From assembly GCA_016801845.1 (NCBI GenBank), contig CM028909.1, positions 15,881,313-15,945,312 of the forward strand: DNA of 64,000 bases, read 5' to 3'. Source of the DNA: Polydactylus sextarius (lineage: Eukaryota > Chordata > Actinopteri > Polynemidae). Of this stretch, positions 35,601 through 47,766 are shown one piece after another. The notes below the pieces were generated by a model. The model worked only from the letters and a program-made list of their open reading frames with translations, did not search any database and was not told where the DNA came from. Within the stretch, counting starts at the first letter, position 1, and every line of letters starts with the position of its first letter. Made by a program: the position numbers and the translations under genes.

Positions 35601-38600
35601 CTTAATCACTTCATCAAATCAGACCTTCCCGTACAGACCGAAAACACTTCAGTCCAATTGTGTTAGTCGAACTTTGATCAAAATTAAGATTAAAACTACT
35701 ATGAACAGGGAGTAACAATCCATCTCCGTAGCTGAGGCACAATCAGTCATGATGGACAGCATCCTGAATGTTATTTTCACCAAACAAAAAAAAAACAAGA
35801 AGTTGCTTCCAAGCTCTTAAAGCAGTCATATTCTATACGAGTGCAGAGAGAGTATTGCCCTACTTCCTCCATTACTTCTATTACATTGTGCACTTTATAT
35901 TGGCAGAGACAGAGCTGTCGAGCCAGCTGTCTGAGTATAGTGGAGTTTGGAGCTGGGGACAGTTACAGCGTGGAGAGATAGTTTCTACTTTTGGCTGAAT
36001 GAGAAAGCCTGAAGAACAGAGCATATTCTCCCACATTGTTTCTGAATAAGCTCAATAATATAACCGGTTCCTTATTTATAACTTATATATTTTACCTTCC
36101 ACACTCTGTTTGACTGAAGGACATTAACAGGGATGTTGTACAATCCGCACAAAAAGATGCAGAGCACAATACTTCAGTTCAGAGTTGAAACACTGGTGAA
36201 CAACTGCACATGGTTGATTGCTGAGTCAGACACAGGATTGTATGTCAGGAGGCAGCAAAGGGTTAATGTAGTTCAGTCTTCTGTCGCACTGCTCTGAAGC
36301 GTAGTGTAACTGTTAGCTAACAGGTTGTGTGCCTGTGGCATTAAGTGCATAGATAGATGAGCAGGATGAGACGGTGAGGTGAGGGGCCAAATCCCCAAAT
36401 TGATTTCGTGTCAGATTAGCTCGCTGCCCTGTCACTTACTGTATCCTCCACAGTGGAGATTATCAACCTCCTAGAGCTGCTGGGACAATTAGACAATTGG
36501 ATAATTGCTTCAAAAAAAAAATTTGGGAACTTTGGGACTGCCACACTAATTTGATGATTTATTGATGCACTGTTTTCACAGCAGAAATGTTAGAGGACTT
36601 TTAAAAAGTGATTTGCATAACTTGACATTTTAAGCAACTTTTGCTACCGGTTGTATTTAACTGTTTGCTTTTTATTATTCATTGTAAAGCCATTTTGAAA
36701 AACACTATACAAATATACATTACTACTATTTTTCTGTCATCATTATTTTGACTCGTCATTGAAGCTGTGCACGTTAATTACACTAGTGCTTTAATGACAC
36801 ATCAGTCCTTTCCACTACACTTACCGTGTTCACTGACATGTCTTGCTCGGGCAGTTAATAAAACTGATGCATTATTATTATTACCACGCGTGTCTTTTTG
36901 TATTTCTACGCCTGAGTCAAAATGTGCGCTTTCCAAACGGAAAATGTTCAAGAAAATCCAGGTCAAACTTCTACAGAGACATTTGTTTGAATAAATACAC
37001 TTGTCTGTTTTGCAAATGACAGGGGAATAAACCCACATGGCTGAATTTAATTGCATTTATCAAAACAAAACACAACCTCCTTTGAGGCAGCAGCAGCGAT
37101 TAGATACATGATCCAATTTGCAATAAAAAAAAAATAAAAAAATAATAATAAAAAAAAACAAAAACATTTTTGCACGGGGGTTGAAATATGGTTGTTTGAT
37201 AAAACCAAAAAGCCAGACATGAATACAGAAATATACAAACCAAACATAAAACCAGGGCAATTAAATCCCATGTAACCACTAACATCTGTACACTTATTTT
37301 ACACCTTAACTGATCTTTTAACACATCAGTGTAAATGCACATGTCTGAATAATAAAGTTAATTCAATTTAGCTGCTTCTTCTCTGTTGTCCTGAGCTGGT
37401 TTCACACAGATAAACCTTAATCTAAATCTAAATGTATCTCTGGTACAAGCACGTCTGCCATGTCTTGACCATCACAAGTAGAACTAATTTGTCCTTAAGT
37501 GGCAGAAAATGCACAGTACAGATGTTATGCTGTCTGTCCTAAGTGTGCAGTTGATAAATAAACCACATTCTCTTATCATTGCTTACTGCACAACATGCAC
37601 AACAGCACCACTGGTCAGTAGCTGTGACTGATTGTTCCCATGAAAACGCTGAGTTAGCCTCCAGACAGGGTGGATGTTCGGCTAAAACTAAGCCAGATTT
37701 CATTTTTGTGATATAAAAAGATTTATCTCAGCTACGAGGAAAATTAAGGCAAACGTAGGTTTTTTCAGACTGGAGACTAATCAGTTTTGTTTCTCTTTTT
37801 AAGACAGACTGTCCACACTGTTGATCAGATTGGTATTCTGTGTCGTGACGTCACCAACCCGTCTGCGTAGGTTGCTGTGGTAACGACATAGGCTTCAGTA
37901 GCTACGTAGCGTCGCGTCACACTTTCAAATCGAATCTGAGCAGCCAGAGCATCCGGACTGAGACACATCTGTAGAGATACAATTGGAGTCACATTTCAAA
38001 CTAAATGTGGTTTGGATCCAATTTGCAAAAACCGTATTTCATGTGGCTTCTTGCTGAGCAGACTTTCAGATCAATCTGGAAATGCCAAAAAAAAACAAAC
38101 AAAAAAAACAGATTTGAGCTGGCAGTCTGAACGTGGTCCTGTGTTGGCTCATTATCGCTCTCTCGCCAGCCATCATAAAAGGTTAATATTAACACCTGTA
38201 CTTTTCCCACTATGACGACTCAAAACATCTGCTGTGAAACTACATAAACAGACCTGTGTGGGTTCTTTTGTTACTTCCCCTTCAAGCTCATTTATTTTAA
38301 TTATGAAAGTGTGAAGTGTGGCCAAATCAGTGGGTTGACTGACTCAATTCAGCTCACTGTAAAGAAAAGAAAAATAAAGCAGAGGCATTCTGGCCAGCGA
38401 TCTGCATGGCGGAGCAGTGTTTCAACATTGCTGAGTAACCACAGTGTATCAAGCAGTGAAAGTGAGCGAGAGGCATCACATTTCAATGTGTCTGGTGTTG
38501 TAGTAAAGAGGGGTCAGCGGTGTGACACAGACCTGACCTGAGGTGAGACTGAACTCCCTGTCATGTCACTCAGTTACAGTTACCAGCAGCGACCACGTTT

Positions 38601-41600
38601 ACAAGTAAATTTGGACCCGCGAGACAATGTACAAGCGAATGAGGACCATATAACTGAGATTAGCTTTCTAACAGCATGCTTCTGGATGACATATGAAACA
38701 GACGATGCTCCTTGTCTCTGCTTAATTGCTCATGGGTGATGGGTTAAAAGAGGACATTAATGTAAAAGGAGGAAGGTTAGCCAGGCAGCTGACTCATTAA
38801 ATCAATATTATAAGCTCATAACAAGCCATGAATGGCCTTTGTAAAACACTCACATCCTGGGTGTTGAGTCCGCAGCTGAGCTGACAGTGAAACCACACGA
38901 GCCTCAGTGCCTGCTTTCTACTCTCTGGACAACTCACAATCCTGATCTTCCACCACCCATTGCTCACAGTTATTAAGCAGTCTGTCATCAGGATGGGGAT
39001 CTATGCCTGCTTTAAAAATGACGGCTCTGAATCTGTGGGGATGCTCAAAGTGGTACAAGATTAGAGTAATGTGAAAAGGAGGCGCACTCAGTAGTGAAAA
39101 ATAGGCTGTAAAAAATACCTGTCGAGCTCTTGAGCACAAAAACCTTTGTGTCGGTGAAAACATCTGTTCATGTGGAACTGCAGGTACAAGCTAACAGGGG
39201 AATAGTGGTGGGGAGAAGTTGCCAACAGGCAGGTAGAGGATTAGTGAGGGTGTAGTGACAGACGGAAAGGTGAGAAACTTCACAGTGTAGCAGTTTAAAC
39301 TCTTATGAGCCTGAGAGTATTTCATGAAATCATATCTTCAGTACATATAATTATTCTGGCGAACATTTTCTTGATTCAGTGTTTTGTCAATAAACAAGGG
39401 TAAAAAATAATTCCCAGTTTGCTGCATTTCTTCAAAGGCCTTGTTCTGACTGAGCAAAAGCTCAAAATAACAAACAGTGTTCAAACAGGCTCCTAATAAT
39501 TATATAACCAATTAACCTGCTAATTGTTTTATTTAAAAATCAATTAAATTTCAACACACATAAGCTTATTTTATCCAAAATTAAAACATTCAGTTCAATA
39601 AAAGACTAGAGGAATAAAATATTTCAGATTTAGATTATTTCATGTTGATTTTTTTTCTTGAAATGACTTTGTTGATTAAATCATCTTTGTTATGGCTGTC
39701 AATTTTATATCAGTCAGCTAATCAAGTTAATTGACATAAAACTGTAGCTCTGATCTACTCTCATGTCGGTACGCTGCCAGAAATTAGCCTCTAAAACAAA
39801 GAGATCCTTTCAGAAACTCTCTGCAAAGCGTATACATTAGCAAACATTATTCTGGGGAAGAAAGTGACCTGTAAAAACACTGATAAATAACTGCAGTAGT
39901 CAGAGTTTTAGGAATGTGGAGCTACTGGTACACCTCATGCTTTCTGTTTAAGCACAAATTATTATTCTATAACGACCTGAAGCTGGTTCAAGCAGTCTGT
40001 GCAGACATGACTGACAGCGGTTTTGTGACTATAGCATAGTGCAGACTATGTCGAACTCAACGTGACATTTTCACGAAAGTTTCTCGCTCTCAGCATTACC
40101 CAACTCAGGCACGTAGGGACATAAAGCACATGCCAAAAGCGCATGACGTCTGAGTCTCAAAGGAAGGTTTGGTTGGATAATCTTGGAAAACATAATACAG
40201 CCAAATCAATTAGATAACATCCAGACAAACACTCATCAGTTTGTCGTCACTGTCTGTGGGAGTATGTAACACGACAGTAACCTACTGTAGATGGAGAGGT
40301 TCATACCATTACTGGGAGCGAGAAACACTGAGTGTTGATGTACCGTCACTGCTCGCTCCACAAACACACATCAACACACAATCTAACATCACAAAAACTC
40401 AAGTGTCATACCACTAATCATAGACAAACAACCAATTTTAGCTCATCTCAAGCAAATGACTAAGGCCAGCCGCTCCAGTAACCATAGTTACCAAGTGTCA
40501 GTGACAACCAAATGTTTCTGTTCAAAGGAATAAACACAGAATATGTGAACTTGCACCTGCGCAGAAACCACATGTTAGTGTCAGTAAGAGGTTGAAGCCA
40601 CACCCATGTGTGTTTTCATGCCCTTTGTTTTACCTCTCTCTCTCTCCCAGGAGCTGAATTTAAGGGGTCCATGACTACAAGCCAACCGCTAGTACAATGT
40701 GTTCAGAGGGGCCAAGAGGGGAGATACACATCAGCTTTTCAAGGGGTTTCCTGACGACTTCTACTCACTGGGAATTTTTTTGATAACCCATTGGCTCTGA
40801 TACAAGAGCTAGGAAGACATCTATTCAAACACACGGCACAAGTCCAAAAGGGAAAACAACAAAAAAGTGACCCAATGAGTGACCGACAGAGAAAGCAGTT
40901 GACCTTTTGGAAACTTTCATTGTACATATAGAGCAGCGCTGCTTTACCCAAGAGCTCTGGTTTCCCATCAGCTCTTCCTGTGACGCAGGGCCTGAGCTTT
41001 CATATATAGAAACTGACCAGCTGCTGAGAAAATACCCCTTGTTTTCCACGCCCTCTTCAAAAGGCTGTAATAATCAGCTGTGGCTGATCGGCTGAAGAGC
41101 CTGAGAGAGAGACACAATAAGAGAGAGAGAAAAACAAACTACAGATAACACAATTTACAACAGACGTTTCAGTCTTTCAAGTGTCATCGATGTTTGTCAA
41201 CAGTAATGTGCAGCAATGTGAAGTACTTCCACTCATTGTTAATATTGCTAAAACAAGAAAATAATTCCAGATTTATGAAATTACATGGTGCCTCTCCTCC
41301 ACTGAACATCCATGATCTCTGATCCCTCAGACAACATTACATCAACATTCATCATTCATCTAATGCCGATACAAACACATAGGCTTTTCTCCACCCTACT
41401 TTTTATTATTGTTTGTTTTTGTATTCAAAAAATATTCAAGATTTGGTGTTTGATGTGAAACAATATCGTTTTGTTATCGTTTTACTGTACTGAGCACACA
41501 CACATGAACTAAACCTAAACTAAAAGCCAGGATGCAGCACTAGATCATCTGTGCTTGCTCCGTGGCTCATGTCCTGTCAGTTTGTGACTATATGTAATCC

Positions 41601-44600
41601 AATGTAAACATACCCAGTGGCAAGTCCACTGGTAGGAGTTGTTTACAGACAAGCCAATAGAAAATGCAGCTGATTTTAAAACTATTCCTTCCTGATATGT
41701 TCGAGGAAGCTTCGGTAGCTGATCTCTGACAGTCAGGTGCCAAAAATGACTGCAGTGACATCAGACGTGGCTGAAGTAGCTATAGGGAAGTGAGCACTGC
41801 TTTTGTCCACACTGTGGTGTAAAATAATTTCACTATATCACATAATACTCTCTGCTCGGGGTCACAGTTTCCCTGACAACATGCACACTGTTCATCATTA
41901 ATCTGTCATTATATTTTGCACAATCTCAGAGGACTCACTTGACTTGTTGAAACAAGTAGTTGAATTTTCTTATTAAACAGCCAAATTCAATTACACTGAC
42001 ACAACACTGAGTGAAGGACAGTCCTGTGATTTTCATGGCATACCGGTGTGACCTGAAGCCAACAGCCGCCTGTAAGCTACACACCATTCGGTCGGCAGTA
42101 ATGGCAGACATACACAATTTGTAGGGAACATGCTAAAAACATCTCAAGCCACTGGTAAGATGCTTTAACAATTAGCAACCCTATAGCAACTTTCTACATG
42201 GGTCAGACAGTTAGTTTACTGGTATGAGGGGAACAGTTCTCAACAGGTCACAGTATTTCACACACAAACCATGAGTGTAACAGTGACCCACATGTAGCAG
42301 CCAGTCAGTTGGTTGGATGTGGAAGCGTTTGTCAGTGGCTGCTGTCTAGTAGCCAGGAACATTAGCCTCAGTGAGAAAGAAATACACACAATTAAGACTG
42401 ACTCCTTAGGATTTTCGAGAGGGTGGCCTCCAATGTAATAATGGCCGAGTTTTTGTGTCAAAGAGATGCTTGTTTTCTCCTCCTCAGGCATGAAAGTGAA
42501 TTTGGTTTGCCAGCCAGGTCTATTTATATTCACAAGAGCATTCTTCAGCATTAGCACAGTCACATGGGCTGCCGGGCAGTGGATATAGCCTAGCGGTAGA
42601 TTGGAGGAGCTCCCTGCATCAGCTTTTACAGCCTGACAACACCAAAATAAAAGAACACACCTTGATTTGTGTTGCTAGAAGTGAGTTCATCATTTAACAT
42701 GTGAGTGTACATTAGTCAACGTTGTCTGGTGTGTCACAGCCGGGGACCTTGACTCAATGGCCGGAGGCCACAAAAGCACTGAGTGAGAGGATTGCACAAT
42801 TCATCTACACGTTTTGTCATTCAGATGAGATTACAGGTTGGTGGAGTGATGAATGAAGGTGGGTGTTGTACAGACTCAAAGAGGGGTCTGATACACAAAA
42901 TCCAAGTTCATTCTTCCCTTATGGTGAGTCACAGTTAGCATCACGCCTATCAACTCAGTAAACAACCCGGTGAGGTAGGAGGCTAAAACAGGTTCTTTCA
43001 CTTTGTGGTGGATTCGATATGCCCCGGAGAAGAAGACACACCTAGCTGCTGTGAGTCACAGCACAACAACAAGACGTAGGATGTAGGCTTGTCTCGTCTG
43101 TAAACATGTCCCACTTCTAAACACTATTAGTTCTGCTTGAGATAAGCCAGTAAGCTACATATCACATCAATGGATGACTGTTAATGTTTAATGTAGGATG
43201 AAATGTTATTCATAGACTTGCCTCAAACAACAGGAAGGTCACAGGAGGAGCACAAGGTAAAACACAGACCAGAGTCCTGCTCAACGGCACTTCAACAGCA
43301 ATCACCCAACATACACTTTTCCTCTATTCATCAATGACATCGATGATCTCTTGGTGGATTAATATTATAAAGATATGACATATTATGTAATTCTGACATA
43401 TTTCTGTTATCTAGATTAGAGGACTTAAAGTAAACTGTGATCAAAAATGATTGATAAAAAAAAATGTTTAAAGGTTTTCAAGGTTTTGTTGCTTTACTGC
43501 TTTATGCAACTCCAATAACCACATACGACATCCAAGAGTGCTTATCTTATGTAGAATATTCAAAATATAATCAGTGATATTATTGATTTGTCATATTTTC
43601 CCACCACATCATTCAACAGGTTTTCTACTGTAGAGCAGATGTTTCATACCAGAGATTTTCAGGTTCTGAGGACTGATGAGAGGGATGTCAATATACCTTC
43701 TGGTTCTTATTCAAACAAGTTTTCTATGCATGTCCCAACGTCTACCTGAGGAGGATAAAGAAGTCGCATTCATGAAAAGCAGACACACACACACCTACAC
43801 ACCACTGTAGAGGGTGTCCTGGTATTCAATGAGAGCATGTGAATAATTCAGCCAACTACAGTCCTGGAGGAGTAAAAGGGACTGCAGACATCATTAACTA
43901 TTCACAGAGACAGTATTATGTCACATGCGCACACATATTTGCATGTCCACACATACTGTGTACATAGACACACGCATAAAGAGACAGACCATTGCCAAGA
44001 GTATCCAACCATCTGCTTGGGCCTACGGCTTTGGCTCTGAGGCTCTCAAACTACCGTGTGCTAAATTGGACACACGAATATACAAGTAAAACATCGTAAC
44101 TGAAATACAGAACATGAAACTCATTCAACTCCAGTGAGAAACAGAATTGTTCATAGCAGTTTCGATTCCAGCTGGGTTTGTCCATTTGATGACGGCTTGT
44201 TATCCACCTTACTTTATGATCATAATGCTACAAAATAAGAAATTATATATCACATATCTATATCATAAATCTGTCACAGCATAATCTGTCTAAAAATGTG
44301 TGTTCTAAGAACACACTTTTTTTTAGAAAATTACAGCACTGTGTTTCTGAAAAACACTGTTTGACTCAATGGGATAAACATGAGTTTAACTTTTTAAACA
44401 TGTCATTTGGAACACTTGTGTACAAAGTGCCACAGGAAGTAGTCGTGTAGTCTGTAATTCAATGTTGTCTGTTCACTTTGGCTGCGTTTACCATCTCTCT
44501 CACCTTTGTTTCCCGTCTCCAGATCATAAATTGCCCGATAAGAGGATAAATGCAATATTGATGACCTTTTAAAAGACAATCAAATGGAAACACTGCTACA

Positions 44601-47600
44601 TATTAACTCACATATCAATATCAGTTGTGACAATGTCACTCAATCTTATATGTAGGACAAGCATAGAGCTGTTAAAAAAGCGTCAACAGCTGTGAGGATC
44701 TGAATCTGGGTTGAGACTTCAGCTTTGAAATCAGCGCGACATCCTTGTTCCTCTTTTTATACCAGTGAGGACCTCCACCTCAAAAACAAAAGCTGAGCGC
44801 CACATGAGCTGAGGTTTGAGGAAGTATCCATCACATGTCATATATGTGTCACTATGGCCTATGTGACAGACAAAAACAACAGCTTTCTGTATGTCATGTT
44901 CATTAATAACAAAGAGAGTAAGAAGACCGATACAAAATGGGTCCATGGCAGTGCTGTCATCCTCTGTCAAGGACCATCTCCCTTCATGAGTCCAGTCTGC
45001 TTCTGCTGCGTGTGAATATGGGCTCACTGTTTAACACTGTTTAACATTTCAACTGGCCTAGAAAGGAAACAATCTGGCAATAATCTAAACTCTCTATCTC
45101 CACATACTAATCAGAAATGCAGAAGGTAGGATTGCATCTCCACAAACACAATTTAAAAACTTAAAAACACCATACTAAGGAAGAAGAAATGCCAGTCATT
45201 TCAACTTGTGTTTTAATTTTAAAACAACAGCTTGGCCTGAAAACATCAGCTAAAAACTCATCTTCATGGCATTTAGCCTGTGTCAGCAACATTAAACTTG
45301 TGCGTAACACACTTGACAGGTGGCAGGGGATGTCAACCACGTTGGCTCGTTACAGGGAAGAGTGAAACGTGACCTTTTACCCCCTGACCCAGCTGAGAAG
45401 TGGCAGGGTGAGAGTAGCGAACCACTCCCAGTAGATGTACACACTACACGTCATCTCCTCAAGTATGACCAATCACCGACCCCTCCCTTCTCATCCAATG
45501 GAGGCAGCTCATTCCAACGTGCACACAAAGACTGGGTTTAGCTGAATGGCCTAAATGGCAGCAGAGCTCCTGGCCACGGCGGCTCAGACCAGCTGAATGG
45601 TCCTCATTGTGTCCCCATGGTCACAGGGGGCTAGCAGAAATGGGTTGTTTTTTAAGAGGCCATTTGGCAGGCCTGTGTTCTTATCCAAGCAACGCAGGAA
45701 CAGGCATTTTCACTTGGTTCAGAGGAGGGCTTGTTGTGGACTGAAGAAAACTAGACTATAAGACATGCCACATGCATTTAGTCATTATGGGACTAGAATA
45801 CTTGAGAGCTGCAGTTTGAAAAAGTGCTGCATTCACAAGCTATGTTGTCAGACAATTAATACTGAGTGGACCTGAGTAAATACAGCGGCAGGGTAATATG
45901 AATTTGATTGTTTCTTGCATTTTAAAAAAAAAAAAAAAAAACAGTTTTGCATGGAAACAAACTCTCAAGCCTCACATATTTCTCACAGGAACTCAAATGA
46001 CTGTGCAAGATGGTTTTAACCACATTGTGATATGAGGAAATATCTCTGGCTAGAAACAACCACCAGAGATAGGAATAGTTATCACCAGTGTAAACAGTGT
46101 GGTAAAATGCCAGTTTCCATCAAATTTCTGTCCTTTTGACTGTCCATGTCATCATGTCAGCCACCTCCTGACATGACCTATGATATAACTTCAATATAGT
46201 ACCTTCTTGTGTAGTATAAACTCTTTATAATTAGGTCGTTAAAAATACGCAAAACCAATGTTATAACTCTTAAAAAGGTCAGAACAACACACTAAATACT
46301 GCTTGATGTACATCTCGAACGACACATTAACCTCAGAGGTCGGTCAGCTTTTAAAATACCTGCTCATATACTTTACTAATATAGCTGCATACGCTCAGAA
46401 CCAGAATACGGCTTTTATAAATATAAATTAAGTCAATATACTCTTGACTAATGGTGACTGAACAAATATTTGTTTTTTTTTTTTTAAGTATGTCCTGTAA
46501 CATATACCAATTCTATCAGATATTATATATCACTCTTCATTTTAAAACACACACTCACACACACAAAAATGAAATCATGAGTTCAGTCTATGTGGATCTA
46601 CAAATTACACTCAGGTTTGCAGGATCAGTCACCTCAGCTGGTGGAGGTGGAGGGATCCTGTCAGGGATGTGTGACAGTGTGTGTGTCGCTGATTGCGGAG
46701 CAGGGCAGCTGCTCTGGGGGAGGGGTTCATTTGAATATGCCTTAGATGAATGAATGGTCCACATGTGTGTATTATACAGCAAATAAGACACATCCATCCC
46801 CCAACTCCTCCAGTGTCCACATGAGCAGACACATGCGGCTGACACAGATCTCACACAGATCTGAGGGGTAGTATAACCCGTGATGAGCAGCACTGGCAGG
46901 TGAACCTGTAATTGTAGTAATAGCAGGTTTACACAGGTGTAATGCGTAAGACTCTGTGGGCATCTTGCAGCCCGCACCAGTGAACATCTCTGAGGTCATG
47001 GACTACGTTTGGATATTACTGCTCATTCATAACAGACTGTATCTTCATATGACACCAGAAGAGATCAAGACTGTAGGCCTCGTTTCATCCCAACACTCCT
47101 TACAGTGACTCACACTTCTGCTGTGATGAAACACAATTTGTTTTTTGTCTTTTTTCAACTGAAACCTGAAATACAGAGTAACGAGCTTGTATGACGTTAT
47201 AAAGGGGAAGCCATGAAATTACAAAGAAATATAACATGGATGAGAGAAGAAAGGGTCAAACACTGGGTGCCAGATCTTTACCTCTGTCTGTCTGTCAGCC
47301 CAGACTGCTGCTTCAGGGGATTTAATACAGAAACACTGGTCTGAATTGACAATTGTTTGAAATAAGCAACTGTATGGTTAAATGGAGATAAAGGAAACAG
47401 GAGGATAAGGTTGAAAGCATTTTCTCTTCCTCCAATACAATGCTGCTTGTCATGCCCTGCTAGCTGCTACCACATCCTGTATTAGCACATAATGGGCTAG
47501 GTAGCACAGCCTGGCGTGTGCTCTCGTTACATTTATTGTGTTATAGAAGAATAAGAGAAGGAAAACTACTTGTTTAATCGCTGTCGCACACAAACGAGAC

Positions 47601-47766
47601 ACGTAGCTAGCTTAAAAAAAATCTCCCATAGCATCCCCCCACACACACCTCTACCATCAGCCCCCTCCCCGCCTCCTTTACCTTCAGACAGCTCCAGATC
47701 CAACTCCGCCAACTGGTCTCTAACCTCTTTTGGCAGGGCGGACAAATCCACGCCGCGGTCTGCCAT
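10307..47766 (-). CDS. dip2b: Disco-interacting protein 2 homolog B (DIP2B), 38 coding exons, 1579 aa
   Basis: Coding exons 5' to 3': 47682-47766, 28350-28421, 26898-27053, 26638-26763, 25525-25761, 25297-25425, 24370-24489, 23773-23970, 23281-23372, 23091-23201, 22218-22341, 21769-21878, 21419-21521, 21058-21122, 20857-20950, 20279-20398, 20022-20136, 19222-19361, 18969-19105, 18453-18533, 18223-18350, 17755-17869, 17435-17636, 17074-17186, 15277-15357, 14959-15082, 14728-14849, 14043-14154, 13413-13522, 12938-13068, 12682-12850, 12119-12289, 11901-11962, 11713-11770, 11515-11589, 11119-11293, 10702-10825, 10307-10559. Phases chain without error to 4740 nt. The order is a DMAP1-binding region, a Ser/Thr-rich linker, then two FAAL-like adenylate-fold domains. 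The family is linked to lipid (diacylglycerol) regulation and neuronal morphology. KMALPMPTKRRS and the DTSSASEDEGSLRR block favour DIP2B over DIP2A/C. The start has G at -3 and +4 and an in-frame upstream stop. No frame breaks were seen. Which teleost duplicate (ba or bb) is unresolved. Confidence 0.96.
12652..12668. repeat. Short (GT)n tract
   Basis: Just after the minus-strand donor side of DIP2B exon 31, about 14 bases into the intron. Confidence 0.8.
15358..17073. other. DIP2B intron 24, nothing recognised
   Basis: This is the largest intron in the 3' half (1.7 kb). Exons 24 and 25 join in phase 0 as RK/HQF, so no coding exon is missing. No RNA gene or clear transposon was recognised. 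Confidence 0.6.
17755..23970 (-). CDS. dip2b: DIP2B exons 8-22: first FAAL-like domain
   Basis: Encodes residues about 309-886. Landmarks are TYGKLWSRSLKLAY (exon 8/9 junction), AFYGCLLAEVIPVP (exon 10), QQIGFLLGSCG (exon 11), the degenerate loop YKASKEGTVMGVAVS starting at Tyr521 (exon 13), VNVLDCKKD (exon 14), MLIVADGANPW (exon 16/17), VMSGRRHNAD-like VSGRRHNADD (exon 21) and VFYDERIVIVAEQRPD (exon 22). The exon 17 acceptor (20137) is preceded by a 21-base T tract on the coding strand. Confidence 0.95.
20147..20167. repeat. A21 homopolymer forming the exon 17 polypyrimidine tract
   Basis: On the coding (minus) strand this is 21 T, 10 bases before the AG of DIP2B exon 17. Confidence 0.9.
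24370..27053 (-). CDS. dip2b: DIP2B exons 3-7: DMAP1-binding end and Ser/Thr-rich linker
   Basis: Encodes residues about 53-308. Exon 3 is Pro/Ser-rich and ends in TGGARDERYRS. Exon 4 has EAVQAALAKHKEEKMALP and the basic PTKRRS. Exon 5 has the acidic SASEDEG and a serine run. Exon 6 holds PPDVTSS and MLDTADG. Exon 7 has VSTKIQQLLNTLKRPKRPP then an acidic DDSEEIVE. The low-complexity regions are likely disordered and phospho-regulated (inference). Exon 6 is more divergent from the human text I remember than its neighbours. Confidence 0.93.
25786..26390. mobile_element. MITE-like element with inverted ends and TA target sites
   Basis: The left end CTGTAAAGCCGTAAATAACA is mirrored on the right by CTGTAAAACTGCCAAAAACA in reverse complement. 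TA dinucleotides flank both sides (25784-25785 and 26391-26392), as for Tc1/mariner-type or similar insertions. The interior (about 560 bases) has no transposase frame but contains repeated GTTTATTTGGGACAGAC / CTTTATTTGAGACCGACG motifs near each end. It lies in the DIP2B intron between exons 4 and 5. The superfamily is uncertain. Confidence 0.7.
26480..26625. repeat. Possible dispersed teleost repeat fragment
   Basis: Contains the phrase CTTGCTCAAGGGCACTTCAA and further text resembling a frequent fish dispersed repeat. It ends about 12 bases before DIP2B exon 4 (on its donor side). Identified from memory only. Confidence 0.35.
27054..28349. other. DIP2B intron 2, no gene seen
   Basis: Moderately AT-rich with a T-rich/A-rich patch at 28040-28130. 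The phrase TTGGCCACTAGAGTGCC near 27944 resembles ends of fish repeats, but no element could be delimited. Confidence 0.5.
28350..28421 (-). CDS. dip2b: DIP2B exon 2
   Basis: A 72-base exon of phase 1/1 encoding GDITQKGYEKKRAKLLAS and then YIPHLP, the near-invariant basic core of the DIP2 N-terminal DMAP1-binding region. It has clear AG (8422-side CTAG) and GTAAGA splice sites. It is separated from exon 1 by about 19 kb. Confidence 0.95.
28422..37680. other. DIP2B intron 1, 3' half: no gene, scattered low-complexity patches
   Basis: No ORF here has splice or similarity support. Notable contents are a purine-rich strand at 29260-29560, a G-rich cluster at 30116-30154, a (GT)n tract at 30608-30640, T-runs at 32491-32502, and a homeodomain-like AT core cluster at 36485-36512 (ACAATTAGACAATTGGATAA). 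Conserved non-coding elements are plausible in such a long first intron but cannot be judged from one sequence. Confidence 0.5.
37681..38150. repeat. CpG-bearing MITE-like module with CRE and X-box motifs
   Basis: The centre (37841-37945) is much richer in CpG than the surrounding intron. It contains a palindromic CRE and an RFX-like X-box. The flanks carry CAGACTG (about 37768 and 37805) and a distal GGCAGTCTGAACGTGG (about 38120), reminiscent of ends of teleost hAT-type MITEs whose CpG-rich centres look similar. Element boundaries are not certain. Confidence 0.35.
37846..37884. promoter_or_regulatory. CRE (TGACGTCA) plus RFX X-box-like palindrome
   Basis: TGACGTCA occupies 37846-37853 and GTTGCTGTGGTAAC, close to the RFX palindrome GTTGCCATGGCAAC, occupies 37871-37884. 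Two further partial CRE/E-box cores (TACGTAGCG, GCGTCAC) follow by 37920. The arrangement resembles a promoter or enhancer module, but no start site or exon is evident here. Confidence 0.35.
38151..47681. other. DIP2B intron 1, 5' half: no gene recognised
   Basis: Ordinary AT-rich intron with short AC tracts (43786-43794) and an A-run at 45925-45941. No tRNA-like box, nested gene or intact transposon was seen. Short open frames on both strands lack splice or family support. Confidence 0.5.
47682..47766 (-). CDS. dip2b: DIP2B exon 1 with start codon
   Basis: Starts MADRGVDLSALPKEVRDQL and continues AELDLELSE to a GTAAAG donor at 47681. The DIP2 family typically opens MA(D/E)RG, and the ATG has a purine at -3 and G at +4. 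In the same frame upstream only GTG precedes an in-frame TAG, so no longer ATG start is possible within this exon. Confidence 0.95.

Noticed and set aside
42570..42620. Possible tRNA-derived SINE head (GGGCAGTGGATATAGCCTAGCGGTAG)
   Set aside because: Only a vague resemblance to a D-arm/A-box; no B-box or tail follows at the right distance.
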